Shown here: positions 13,601 to 21,500 of the stretch, in pieces
Layout: the number at the start of each line of letters is the position of its first letter
How positions within the stretch are numbered: the stretch's first letter is position 1
NCBI GenBank assembly: GCA_963971285.1
Contig: OZ020245.1
Location: forward strand, 19,048,983 to 19,112,982
Reading direction: 5' to 3'
Length of the DNA: 64,000 bases
Origin: Astropecten irregularis
Lineage: Eukaryota; Echinodermata; Asteroidea; Paxillosida; Astropectinidae
Made by a program: the position numbers and the translations under genes
Notes under the pieces: generated by a model
What the model was told of the DNA's origin: nothing
Databases searched by the model: none
What the model saw: the letters and a program-made list of their open reading frames with translations, nothing else

Positions 13601-15033
13601 ACAAGGCGCTTAAAGGTACAGTAGAGGATTGGTAACAGACCCAAACAGAAATGTTCACAGATTTACCTATAACTTTCAGGGTATGAAGATGGTGCTCAAT
13701 TTTACCGTTAAAAGAGTTCTGCCTGAAATGGTGTATTTATCCAGAAATTAGTGAAACAAAGACTGAAAACAGTTTTTGATCTCTGGGTAAGATCAAAACC
13801 ATTTTTTATGATTTATATAGGTAAAATTGAGTCGGGTTTCCGTTATTTCTCGGGAATCAGACGTTCGATTGAGCTCAAATTTTACTATTTAATGTACATG
13901 CTATATCAAACAAAGTGTGAGTGCTGTTCTGTGACCTTTACCAATCATGTGTCATACCTTTAAACACTAGGCAGTTGCACTGGGTTTTTGTTTTTAGAAT
14001 TACAAGGATATTATTGTATTGGGGCCATTCTTGGCGTCAGTTTAATACCAACCTTAGGATCAGTAGATATTATTTAGTGTTTTCCTTTATTTCAACAGAA
14101 AGTACCTTAAGTAACATTCTGCAAATTCATTCGGCCCTTTGGTGGGGAAAACCATTTTTAGCTATTAAAGTAAACTACGTTTTTAGTTAAAGGTACTATC
14201 ATACTTCGGTAGCATACCGAAACAGAATTCTTCACAGATTTTGGTCTGTAACTTACAGGGTATAGAGATTGTGATGGTAGAAACATAACGCTACAATTTT
14301 ATTGCCTGAAATGCTCTATTTATCCACAAAAGAATCAAACCAATGACCAGAAACAGATTTAAGAAATACTGTGGGTGTTTAGCACTGTTTTCTCAAAAAT
14401 TGGCCATCGTATGGCACTTAAACTTTCACAGATGACCGTAACTGTATCTTACTTGATATGTTTGCCCATGAATCTGACAAAAACCAGAGTGTCACCATTC
14501 TGTGTCTAGTATCAGCAGTGTGTGCTTTATTGTCACCTATCTTTATTTTCTGTACAGACCTAGTCAGGCAATTCCCCTGGTGGATGGTATGGTTGTCAGT
14601 CGTCGATCTCTGGGGACGTTAGTCAGACAAACAGCCATAAATGCTTGCCACAGGAAACGAATGGAAACAGACTCGTGAGTAGAACTGTCTTATAATAAAT
14701 GAGTCAAATCATTGACATTTGTTAGCCCTTTTGTGATTGTAGGTGGTAATATAAAAGTGCTTAGCATGTTCAAACTACTGGCAAATGTACAAACCTCCCT
14801 TAGAACCATGTTAGATACTGTTTTCATTTTCATGTGAAATTTAAAAACCACATCAGTATTGACTGCTGAACCATGAGTGGAACTGACGATCTGATGATGT
14901 CATTCCTATTTTTAGATATTCTCCTCCTCATGTTAAGAGACGGCAGAGGATACAAGACATGGCCAACAAGTATAGGAGCAGGCTGACTGTGCCAGAGTTC
15001 TACACCGCACTCTTCACAGATTACATGAGATGA
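1542..15033 (+). CDS. RALGAPB: RALGAPB, Ral GTPase-activating protein subunit beta, C-terminal part (17 exons)
   Basis: Join of 1542-1691, 2286-2424, 3136-3212, 3740-3880, 4520-4686, 5287-5457, 6032-6209, 6745-6839, 7665-7789, 8608-8860, 9440-9613, 10031-10193, 10853-11011, 11799-12056, 13326-13479, 14558-14674 and 14916-15033. All introns are GT-AG, all phases agree, and the join gives 878 complete codons plus TGA. I recognise vertebrate RALGAPB in blocks such as [38 protein letters not shown] and EIAFVVPS. The family protein is about 1,490 residues, so roughly 60% is here. The subunit pairs with the alpha subunits RALGAPA1/2 to switch off RalA and RalB. A Rap-GAP-related region starts near residue 481. 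The HxGND-type catalytic loop of active Rap/Ral GAPs is not seen where expected ([10 protein letters not shown] instead), as expected of a non-catalytic partner. N-terminal exons are outside the window. Confidence 0.95.
1784..2010. mobile_element. 227-bp near-complete palindrome (fold-back MITE)
   Basis: It begins TAGGTTTGCGGTGACA and ends TGTCACCGCAAACCTA. Complementarity continues through TTTCTTCTGTGAGAGTGTG, GGTTCTGAGAAGAAC and GAACAGTGTGCTCTG to a short centre near 1895, so each arm is over 100 bases with few mismatches. It lies in the intron between exons a and b. Transcription would give a long double-stranded hairpin. Confidence 0.85.
2286..2424 (+). CDS. RALGAPB: RALGAPB exon b, acidic segment
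   Basis: Acceptor tgtag, donor gtcagg. It continues the previous split glycine codon as [19 protein letters not shown], which fits the vertebrate family, then becomes acidic ([11 protein letters not shown]). It leaves in phase 2. Confidence 0.85.
2574..3060. mobile_element. Terminal-inverted-repeat element in intron
   Basis: The left end TTAGTGCTACCCATAGAG, continuing through AAAATTACTAGAGCGCTGG, is mirrored at the right end (AGAGCTAGCGCTCTAGTAAT through GGTGCTACCTAA). The inverted ends are about 48 bp. The interior has no recognisable coding sequence. It fills much of the intron between exons b and c. Confidence 0.75.
3136..3212 (+). CDS. RALGAPB: RALGAPB exon c, serine-rich linker
   Basis: Acceptor ttctcag, donor gtaaaa. 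It encodes a Ser/Arg/Thr-rich linker ([14 protein letters not shown]), comparable to the low-complexity serine-rich linker of vertebrate RALGAPB but shorter. It leaves in phase 1, matching the next exon. Confidence 0.8.
3740..3880 (+). CDS. RALGAPB: RALGAPB exon d
   Basis: Acceptor cttgtag, donor gtaagc. It encodes [12 protein letters not shown] and [14 protein letters not shown], one of the best conserved blocks of the family. The residues that precede this block in vertebrates are not found between exons c and d, so the linker is shorter here or a small exon was missed. Confidence 0.92.
4178..4345 (-). mobile_element. tRNA-derived SINE, copy 1
   Basis: Read on the minus strand, 4250-4180 resembles a tRNA head: an A-box-like TAGCTCAATTTG and a B box GGTTCCAATCC (complement of 4186-4196). 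The tail contains the plus-strand motif GTGTCCCTAATAGTCAATTA, shared with a second copy at 58550-58690 in the same orientation. Confidence 0.65.
4520..4686 (+). CDS. RALGAPB: RALGAPB exon e
   Basis: Acceptor ctttag, donor gtagcc. It encodes [19 protein letters not shown] and [20 protein letters not shown], highly conserved in the helical region of RALGAPB. It ends on a codon boundary. Confidence 0.95.
4920..5115 (+). mobile_element. TTAA-type MITE family, fragment
   Basis: It carries the family signature: ATCATACTTTGGTAGCATAC, then GAAATCTTCACAGATTTACC, GGGTATAAAGATGGTG and CTGAAATGCTGTATTTATC. Full-length relatives with TTAA at both ends lie at 13610-13963 and 16737-17059. Further pieces are at 14186-14400, about 34800-35010, 49020-49230, 62040-62140 and 63790-64000. 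Confidence 0.65.
5287..5457 (+). CDS. RALGAPB: RALGAPB exon f
   Basis: Acceptor ccaacag, donor gtgagt. It encodes [14 protein letters not shown] and [16 protein letters not shown], direct matches to family blocks. It starts and ends in phase 0. The frame stays open for some distance past the donor, but that extension has no family similarity. Confidence 0.95.
6032..6209 (+). CDS. RALGAPB: RALGAPB exon g
   Basis: Acceptor ttcatag, donor gtaagt. It encodes [16 protein letters not shown] then [19 protein letters not shown], matching the conserved FRYFVLDNS-like block of the family. It leaves in phase 1. Confidence 0.95.
6745..6839 (+). CDS. RALGAPB: RALGAPB exon h
   Basis: Acceptor tttacag, donor gtaccg. 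It encodes [17 protein letters not shown], matching the family segment with its V-R-x-x-x-G-R pattern. The ATG in this exon is in another frame and is not a start. Confidence 0.9.
7255..7600. repeat. Dispersed repeat related to 15076-15240
   Basis: It contains TGCTTAGAGTTA, ATCCTAGTAGGATCTTTC and TCAGGCCCTCCTAACTCC, the ends of the fold-back element at 15076-15176. The adjoining 7260-7325 (AAACTGCTCATCAACC, GACCTGAAATATAT) is the complement of sequence just right of that element. The two loci are therefore copies of a longer family with rearranged parts. Confidence 0.6.
7665..7789 (+). CDS. RALGAPB: RALGAPB exon i
   Basis: Acceptor atacag, donor gtaaga after GC. It encodes [19 protein letters not shown] and [14 protein letters not shown] corresponds to a short conserved VDKIPF-like motif in vertebrates. 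It leaves in phase 2, which the next exon's first base completes. Confidence 0.88.
7850..8062. mobile_element. Fold-back MITE in intron
   Basis: The left arm (TTATGAAATGGGGCTT, GGGCTAGGCTTGAG, TTGCTACTGCCATTTTG) is matched by the complementary right arm (CAAATGGCGGTAGTGAAATA, AGCCTAGCCTCATGCC, TTTCGTAATAA). The arms are about 55-60 bp with several mismatches, suggesting an old insertion. Confidence 0.7.
8151..8395. mobile_element. Fold-back element, family X copy 2
   Basis: It starts near AGGGTCTTTCTCAAAGCT and ends near AGCTTTGAGAAAGGCCT, which are inverted. The interior shares TCAAAATAGAGGCATTTGGC, TAGATTCTCTGG and the GGAGCCTGAAACGGAGCC tract with the copies at 708-951 and 11108-11356. 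No clear target duplication was seen. Confidence 0.65.
8608..8860 (+). CDS. RALGAPB: RALGAPB exon j, start of the Rap-GAP-related region
   Basis: Acceptor tttcag, donor gtaaac. It encodes [29 protein letters not shown] and [12 protein letters not shown]. The last block marks the start of the Rap-GAP-related domain. A SINE begins about a dozen bases past the donor. Confidence 0.95.
8873..9190 (+). mobile_element. tRNA-derived SINE with L2/CR1-like tail
   Basis: A B box GGTTCGAGTCC lies at 8894-8904, followed by a conserved-looking body (CTCTTCACCCAGGTGTAAAT, GGGTACCTGTGAGGG) and a tail GATGCGCTATATAAAAGGGC. That tail type is shared with L2/CR1-group LINE 3' ends in animals. The head is short, with no good A box. 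The element starts about 12 bases after the exon j donor, so it nearly abuts a splice site. Confidence 0.75.
9440..9613 (+). CDS. RALGAPB: RALGAPB exon k
   Basis: Acceptor ataaag (a weak pyrimidine tract), donor gtaaga. It encodes [20 protein letters not shown] and [13 protein letters not shown], matching the D-T-x-F-I-F-Y-x-K-x-G-Q family block. Phase 0 at both ends. Confidence 0.95.
9829..9887. repeat. 16-bp-arm hairpin with CTCGGCTTC loop
   Basis: GGAAGTTGACAAACTA is matched by TAGTTTGTCAACTTCC. The intervening sequence includes CCCTCGGCTTCACCAC. The loop resembles that of the larger fold-back at 51157-51269, although the arms are unrelated. Confidence 0.75.
10031..10193 (+). CDS. RALGAPB: RALGAPB exon l
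   Basis: Acceptor gaaacag, donor gtaaca. It encodes [18 protein letters not shown] and [12 protein letters not shown], nearly identical to the vertebrate family in this part of the GAP-related domain. The ATG at 10031 simply follows the splice site. Confidence 0.95.
10329..10659. mobile_element. Fold-back element with about 125-bp arms
   Basis: The arms pair outward from near 10490. The inner block TTGCTATATCACATTGATTC with GGCAAGCTTTTGC mirrors GCAAAAGCTTGCC with GAATCAAGTGATATAGCAA. Outer blocks such as TGTACGTAAACA and CAGACTAAAGA have mirrored partners at 10580-10650. The short open frame across it is chance. Confidence 0.75.
10853..11011 (+). CDS. RALGAPB: RALGAPB exon m
   Basis: Acceptor gattgtag, donor gtatgt. 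It encodes [19 protein letters not shown], a diagnostic family block inside the GAP-related domain. It enters and leaves in phase 1. Confidence 0.95.
11108..11356. mobile_element. Fold-back element, family X copy 3
   Basis: It starts GGGCGTTTACGAAACGGA and ends CCGTTTGGCAAACCTCC. It has the same AGGCTC-rich arm (CAGGCTCCGGCTCCGTCTC) and inner TAGATTCTCT segment as the copies at 708-951 and 8151-8395. Confidence 0.7.
11799..12056 (+). CDS. RALGAPB: RALGAPB exon n, equivalent of the catalytic loop region
   Basis: Acceptor acgcag, donor gtaagt. A Pro/Ser/Thr-rich linker precedes [16 protein letters not shown]. This aligns by position with the loop that carries the catalytic Asn (HxGND) in active Rap/Ral GAPs, and that Asn is not present, as known for the beta subunit. 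The alignment to that loop is my inference. Confidence 0.9.
12101..12612. mobile_element. Terminal-inverted-repeat element in intron n/o
   Basis: The left end GGGTGAGTCAAAAAGAA is mirrored by the right end TTCTTTGACTCGCGCTACC. Inner complementary blocks are ATTGATCATTCCTAAGAGG (left) with CCTCTTAGGAATGATCAAT (right), and AAGTACTCATTTT with AAAATGAGTACCTT. Between them is a triplicated ATCACGTC(A/C)TCCG motif near 12323, 12379 and 12419. No coding potential is seen. Confidence 0.75.
13326..13479 (+). CDS. RALGAPB: RALGAPB exon o
   Basis: Acceptor acacag, donor gtaaga. It encodes [12 protein letters not shown] then [16 protein letters not shown], matching the F-I-H-P-L-x-x-G-L-F-R-I family block. 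It leaves in phase 2. Confidence 0.93.
13610..13963. mobile_element. Full-length TTAA-flanked MITE
   Basis: It is bounded by TTAA at 13610-13613 and 13960-13963. The left end TTAAAGGTACAG continues to GATTGGTAACAGACC; the right end is the approximate complement (TTTACCAATCATG, TCATACCTTTAA). TTAA at both ends with AAAGG-type termini is what piggyBac-type transposases produce, hence the tentative grouping. The interior carries the shared CACAGATTTACCTATAACTT and GAGCTCAAATTTT motifs. Confidence 0.75.
14186..14400 (+). mobile_element. TTAA-type MITE, left-part copy
   Basis: It starts TTAAAGGTACTATCATAC and has TTCACAGATTTTGG, AGGGTATAGAGATTGTGATG and CTGAAATGCTCTATTTATCC. It stops in a sequence also found after the 4920 copy (AAGAAATACTGTGGGTGTTT), so the family may extend beyond the minimal TTAA unit. 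Confidence 0.65.
14558..14674 (+). CDS. RALGAPB: RALGAPB exon p
   Basis: Acceptor tgtacag, donor gtgagt. It encodes [20 protein letters not shown] and then [12 protein letters not shown], a conserved C-terminal block of the family. Confidence 0.95.
14916..15033 (+). CDS. RALGAPB: RALGAPB exon q, terminal coding exon
   Basis: Acceptor tttttag. It encodes [20 protein letters not shown] and VPEFYTALF and stops at TGA 15031-15033. The C-terminus (FTDYMR) ends at about the family's usual point. I could not place a polyadenylation site downstream. Confidence 0.95.
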
Positions 15034-15075
15034 TCAACCAATGGTATGCTCACAAATCAGTCTGGTAATCTTCTC

Positions 15076-15240
15076 CTTAGAGTTAGCAGGGCCTGACGCT
15101 TTTCGATCCTAGCAGGATCTTTCTCAAAGGCTTTTCCTGCTAGGTTCGAAACGCGTCAGGCCCTCCTAACTCTAAGCATTTGATATATTTCAGGTTATTT
15201 TGGCTGATGAGCAGTTTGCAGCAGTTTATTACTTGTATTG
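15076..15240. mobile_element. Fold-back element plus dispersed flank
   Basis: Arms are 15076-15110 and 15141-15176: CTTAGAGTTAG, GGGCCTGACGC and CCTAGCAGGA have their complements TCCTGCTAGG, GCGTCAGGCCC and CTAACTCTAAG on the right. Sequence to 15240 (TATTTCAGGTTATTTTGGC) recurs inverted at 7260-7325. It starts 43 bases past the RALGAPB stop, so it may lie in the 3' UTR. Confidence 0.7.
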
Positions 15241-15664
15241 GTGATCAACTCATTAGACATAATGAACATGATCATGTTAATTAACTAGCTCTAATTGAAA
15301 TGGTCTGACATCAATTGTCTGTGTGTTAGGAAGTCCTAATTAAGCCTTTTTAATCAGCGGTAATTAACAGACGGCCTGTTTGTTCTTTGTGAGAAGTGAA
15401 GTTAATTTCCGTGCCATTTGTTTGGCTTATCAGACCAAGCAGTTGTCTTGTCATTATGATCATTCTTATTATGTGAAGAGGAACATTATCAATATGTAAA
15501 AAACCAAAAGCCTTATACATGTACATGGTCTCATGATGTGGCTTCTAGCTACATGTTACAAACCAGAGGTTGTTCAACTTGTCAGTTTGCGTTTTGGGGG
15601 CTTGATATTGTGAAAGTGTCCATAAAAAGGTTGCAGTTAAAGCTGATAAATATACAAAATGTAA
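15241..15664. other. Intergenic, nothing recognised
   Basis: AT-rich sequence downstream of RALGAPB. No exon, RNA gene or repeat was recognised. It may include the 3' UTR end of RALGAPB, but no convincing polyadenylation signal was found. Confidence 0.4.
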
Positions 15665-15670
15665 GTATCT

Positions 15671-16108
15671 GCTAGGGTGTCCCAGAAAAACGCAACACTG
15701 TGTCTGGACTCATTATGTTAAAATTAAACTGTTTATCACTTCAAGATTCATATATGTGATTGAGCCTTGTCTTGGCTATCACCATGTAGAATTTAAGCCA
15801 CACCGGGCTGAAATTGGCGGAAATATGACCAATTGAAAGAGTACACCTTAAAACAAATTTTATAGGAAAACACGCATAGTGGTCAACACACAAAATGTGT
15901 ATGAAAGAAAGATGAAAATTGGGTTTTGAGGTTGAGCAATTCAGTCTTGGTTTTTTCACTCAATTTCAGTCCAATTTTGCTCAAATTTTACATGGTGATA
16001 GCCAAGACATAGCTGTATCACATATCTGAATCTTGAAGCGATAAACAGTTTAATTTTTATATAATAGTTCTTGACACAAGTGTTGCAGGTTTTTTGGGGG
16101 ACACCCTG
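15671..16108. mobile_element. Inverted-repeat element with GGGTGTCCC ends
   Basis: The left end AGGGTGTCCCAGAAAAAC, continuing GCAACACTGTGTC, is matched by the right end GACACAAGTGTTGCAGG and GGGGGACACCCT. Inner arms also pair (AAACTGTTTATC with GATAAACAGTTT, and GGCTATCACCATGTA with TACATGGTGATAGCC). The GTGTCCC-type end is also seen in the larger element at 58691-59862. Confidence 0.8.
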
Positions 16109-16736
16109 TACACATATGTACAATGCATACTGAGCAATGCATACAGGCTGTCTGGACACACTATGTACATTAGTAATCTTGTACTGGTCTTTGATTAATA
16201 TGCCAGTGGATGATGTACTCTCTGTGCTCTTGCACAAATTTGTGAAAACATCCATGACGGATTTGCTGATAAAAGATATGAATATGGGATATCTACATAT
16301 TTACAATGACTTTGTAGTGCTTGGATTTGGTGCGGGATATTTTACTTAAAATATTTATCCTAATAAGTTGTGAGGTGATTTTCAAGATCAAGTTCTCACT
16401 TATAAAGTTAGGAAGCAGTCAAAGAATATTGCGGTATTGGAATAAGATCGTATCTTGAATTAATATGACCTTGTTATACAGTTGTATGCCTATACAAGGC
16501 CATATTTGTACTACATGACTGTTTGAATGCAGATAATTATAAGAAGGAACTTCTAATATACTGTGGGTTTATTATATCATATTATGCTAAGTTACAATAT
16601 TTCTCAAAGGCTAGAATTGTAGCCGTTCAAATGTCACCCTCCTCACTCTATGCATCTGATACTTTTCAGGTCATTATTTTACTCTTATATTATAATCAAT
16701 GGCGACATACTAAACATAACATAAGCTTAAAGGGCA

Positions 16737-17059
16737 TGTACAACGTTGGTAAAGGTGACAGAACAACACTCACACTTTGTGTAACCCATAATGTACATGA
16801 AATAATAAGCCTGTGAAAATTTCAGCTCAATCGGACATTTGAGTCAATTTTTCTTGTAAAACACAAAGAAGTTTTTTTTTATCTTGCCAAGATAAAAAGA
16901 TTGGTTTTTTTTGTGTTTGGTTGATAAATTAAATACAGCATTTCAGGCGGAAATAACGGTATGTTTCTACCAGCACCATCTTCATACCCTAAAAGTTATT
17001 GTAGAAATCTGTGAACATTTCTGTTTTGGTTTGTTACCAATCTTGTACATAAGCTTTAA
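16737..17059. mobile_element. Full-length TTAA-flanked MITE, reverse orientation
   Basis: It runs from TTAA at 16737 to TTAA at 17056-17059. Termini TTAAAGGGCATGTACAACG and CTTGTACATAAGCTTTAA are inverted, and both sides carry the GGTAA / TTACC block. The interior holds reversed family motifs (GATAAATTAAATACAGCATT, TTCATACCCTAAAAG). Confidence 0.75.
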
Positions 17060-17734
17060 CCCCATACCAAATACAATAGGACGCCACTAGAACGAACATG
17101 GCAGGATTCACAGATCATAGTGTCCATTATAGGCTTTGTTTGTTATAGCAATCGTAAGCCGTCAGTGCTTTCGTATTCGGTATGTTTGGTACATCATAAA
17201 TTGCTAGCCAAGGATGATGTTCAGTATAACCGAATGTTCGGTGTTCGTTATAGCGGTGTTCCACTGTTATTTCATTTGAAATCATTAATTTTCATGTCAA
17301 AAACGTTATTAAGTGTATGTACACTTGGTGTGAATTTGAATGTAACATATTTTTGTGGATTTCATTTGATACTTTAATAATTTACTTCCTTTAAAAAGAA
17401 TTTTCACAAAAGAAATTCAGTGACGGATTACCAGGTAATTACTGACTAATTCAAGTTATGTTCTAATAATGATCACTGTACATTTATGTACTGTCGTATG
17501 TTATTTCCAGGTAGGGTTCATTTCTCCATATTAAATCAAAAATTCCACTTTTTGTTTAGTTCTTTAATACTCAAATAATGTCATTTCTATATTTAACTGT
17601 ATTATTACACAAGTGAATAGTGCAATATATATTATATATATATATAAAGTCGTTTTTGATTTTTTTTCTTTTCAGCAAGTTAAATTGTAAGTGATCAAGT
17701 TAATTGAATTGCCTAATGTATATCCAGACATATT
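17060..17734. other. Intergenic, nothing recognised
   Basis: No gene found. A short (TA)n stretch lies near 17630-17645. The open frame around 17120-17377 has no recognisable product. Confidence 0.4.
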
Positions 17735-17871
17735 GGCTGCGTTCGAGTGGTTACTCCCGGTACAAGTATGATGTGCGCAATACCCTCCAATGCAGGAGTA
17801 TACACTCCTGCACCGGTATTGCGCGTGCATCACACTCGTGTTACCAGGAGTAATCGCTTGAACGCAGCCAT
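17735..17871. mobile_element. Fold-back MITE with GGCTGCGTTC ends
   Basis: GGCTGCGTTCGAGTGGTTAC at the left is mirrored by GAACGCAGCC at the right. Further pairing blocks are TGCGCAATACC / GGTATTGCGC and GCAGGAGT / ACTCCTGC. Flanks both read ATT, a possible 3-bp target duplication. Non-coding. Confidence 0.8.
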
Positions 17872-18210
17872 TAAGAATGCGGATGGTATTTTTTTTATGT
17901 TAAGATGCTCAACTGTACATGTACCAAGACAAAGAACCAGATCCACATACAAATTAATAGTGACATACTTATAAGAATGTTTAGTAAACAGTCTACTAGT
18001 GTGTTGCCGTTTAGCTGGCTATATGTTGCTTATTAAAGCTTGCTCAATGCATTTCCTATGTGCTATGATATTACAATGAAATTCTAATGTGCTAAAACAG
18101 GAATAAAATCTGTATAGAACTTGATATACAATGTTTCCTTGTATAATCTTGTATACTTCTATTATAGCTGTATTCAGTTGAAGGTCTAGACGACTCCAAA
18201 CCATTTTTCC

Positions 18211-18592
18211 CATCAATCACACACAGGCTTCATACGTATAGCTACAATCAATCACACACAGGCTTCAAACGTATAGCTACCATCAATCACACACAGGCTT
18301 CATACATATAGCTACCATCAATCACACACAGACTTCATACGTATAGCTACCATCAATCACACACAGGCTTCATACGTATAGCTACCATCAATCACACACA
18401 GACTTCATACGTATAGCTACCATCAATCTCACACAGACTTCATACGTATAGCTACCATCAATCACACACAGGCTTCATACGTATAGCTACCATCAATCAC
18501 ACACAGGCTTCATACGTATAGCTACCATCAATCACACACAGGCTTCATACGTATAGCTACCATCAATCAAACACAGGCTTCATACGAATAGC
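18211..18592. repeat. 35-bp minisatellite, about 11 copies
   Basis: Unit: CATCAATCACACACAGGCTT followed by CATACGTATAGCTAC. Copies differ at a few positions (GGCTT/GACTT, CATACG/AAACG/CATACA). It directly precedes the 240-bp satellite. Not a CRISPR: there are no unique spacers and the genome is eukaryotic. Confidence 0.95.
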
Positions 18593-18599
18593 TAAAAAA

Positions 18600-21500
18600 A
18601 TATATATATATCAATTAAAAGATTGATGAAAAAAATTGGGGAAAACAAGGTAGGATTTAAACACAGAACCACTTGCATGCAAATCCAGAGTTCCCACCAC
18701 TGCACCACGAAGCTTTGTACAATAACTAATGCAATTAGAATCTTTTATTGTATATGATAATTAAATTAATTGTTAAAGTGATAATTAATTCAACAAAAAA
18801 CAATGGCACAACAAATGAATGAAAAATATCAATTAAAAGATTGATGAAAAAAATAATTTAAAAATTGTAAAAAAAAAATGGGGAAAAGATGTTAGGATTT
18901 GAACACAGAACCTCTTGCATTCAAATCCAGAGTTCCCACCACTGCACCACAAGATTTGTACAATAAGTAATGCAATTAGAATCCTTTATTGTATATGATA
19001 ATTAAATTAATTGTTAAAGAGATAATTAATTCAACAAGAAACAATGGCACAACAAATGAATGAAAAATATCAATTAAAAGATTGATGAAAAAATTAATTT
19101 AAAAAATGTAAAAAAAAAATGGGGAAAAGATGTTAGGACTTGAACACAGAACCACTTGCATGCAAATCCAGAGTTTCCACCACTGCACCACGAAGATTTG
19201 TACAATAAATAATGCAATTAGAATCCTTTATTGTATATGATAATTAAATTAATTGTTAAAGTGATAATTAATTCAACAAGAAACAATGGCACAACAAATG
19301 AATGAAAAATATCAATTAAAAGATTCATTAAAAAAAAAATTAAAAAAATTTAAAAAAAAAGAGGGAAAACACAGTAGGATTTGAACACAGAACCACTTGC
19401 ATGCAAATCCAGAGTTCCCACCACTGCACCACGAAGATTTGCACACTAAATAATGCAATTAGAATCCTTTATTGTATATGATAATTAAATTCATTATTAA
19501 AGTGATAATTAATTGAACAAAAAACAATGGCACAACAAATGAATGAAAAATATCAATTAAAAGATTGATGAAAAAAAATAATTTAAAAATTGTAAAAAGA
19601 AAATGGGGAAAAGATGTTAGGATTTGAACACAGAACCTCTTGCATTCAAATCCAGAGTTCCCACCACTGCACCACAAGATTTGTACAATAACTATTGCAA
19701 TTAGAATCCTTTATTGTATAAGATAATTAAATTCATTATTAAAGTGATAATTAATTCAACAAGAAACAATGGCACAACAAATGAAAGAAAAATATCAATT
19801 AGAAAATTGATGAAAAAAATTATAAAAAAAAAAATAAACAAAAAAAATAACAAGGTAGGATTTGAACACAGAACCACTTGCATGCAAATCCAGAGTTCCC
19901 ACCACTGCACCACGAAGATTTCTACAATAAATAATGCAATTAGAATCCTTTATTGTATATGATAATTAAATTAATTGTTAAAGTGATAATTAATTCAACA
20001 AGAAACAATGGCACAACAAATTAATGAAAAATATCAATTAAAAGATTGATGAAAAAAATAATTTAAAAAATGCAAAAAAATTTTGAGAACACAGGGCAGG
20101 AATTGAACACAGAACCATGTGATTGCAAATCCAGAGTTCCCACCACTGCACCACGAAGCTTTGCACACTATCTAATGCAATTAAATCCTTTATTGTATAT
20201 GATAATTAATTTAATTATTAAAGTGATAATTAATTCAACAAGAAACAATGGCTAAACAAATGAATGAAAAATATCAATTAAAAGATTGATAAAAAAAATA
20301 ATTTAAAAAATGCAAAAAAAAAAATGGGGAAAAGATGTTAGGATTTGAACACAGAACCACTTGCATGCAAATCCAGAGTTTCCACCACTGCACCACGAAG
20401 ATTTGTACAATAAATAATGCAATTAGAATCCTTTATTGTATATGATAATTAAATTAATTGTTAAAGTGATAATTAATTCAACAAGAAACAATAGCACAAC
20501 AAATTAATGAAAAATATCAATTAAAAGATTGATGAAAAAAATAATTTAAAAAATGCAAAAAAAAAATGGGGAAAAGATATAAGGATTTGAACACAGAACC
20601 ACTTGCATGCAAATCCAGAGTTCCCACCACTGCACCACAAAGATTTGTACAATAACTAATGCAATTAGAATCCTTTATTGTATACGATAATTAAATTAAT
20701 TATTAAAGTGATAATTAATTCAACAAGAAACAATGGCACAACAAATGAATGAAAAATATCAATTAAAAGATTGATGAAAAAAATAATTTAAAAAATGCAA
20801 AAAAAAATTTGAGAACACAGGGCAGGAATTGAACACAGAACCATGTGATTGCAAATCCAGAGTTCCCACCACTGCACCACGAAGCTTTGCACAATATCTA
20901 ATGCAATTAGAATCCTTTATTGTATATGAATTAATTTAATTATTAAAGTGATAATTAATTCAGCAAGAAACAATGGCACAACAAACGAATGAAAAATATC
21001 AATTAAAAGATTGATAAAAAAATAATTTAAAAAATGCACCAAAAAAAATGGGGAAAAGATGTTAGGATTTGAACACAGAACCACTTGCTTGCAAATCCAG
21101 AGTTCCCACCACTGCACCACGAAGATTTGTACAATAACTAATGCAATTAGAATCCTTTATTGTATACGATAATTAAATTAATTATTAAAAAGATAATTAA
21201 TTCAACAAGAAACAATGGCACAACAAATGAATGAAAAATATCAATTAAAAGATTGATGAAAAAAAATAATTTTAAAAATGCAAAAAAAAATTGAGAACCT
21301 GGGCAGGATTTGAACACAGAACCACTTGCATGCAAATCCAGAGTTCCCACCACTGCACCACGAAGATTTGTACAATAACTAATGCAATTAGAATCCTTTA
21401 TTGTATACGATAATTAAATTAATTATTAAAAAGATAATTAATTCAACAAGAAACAATGGCACAACAAATGAATGAAAAATATCAATTAAAAGATTGATGA

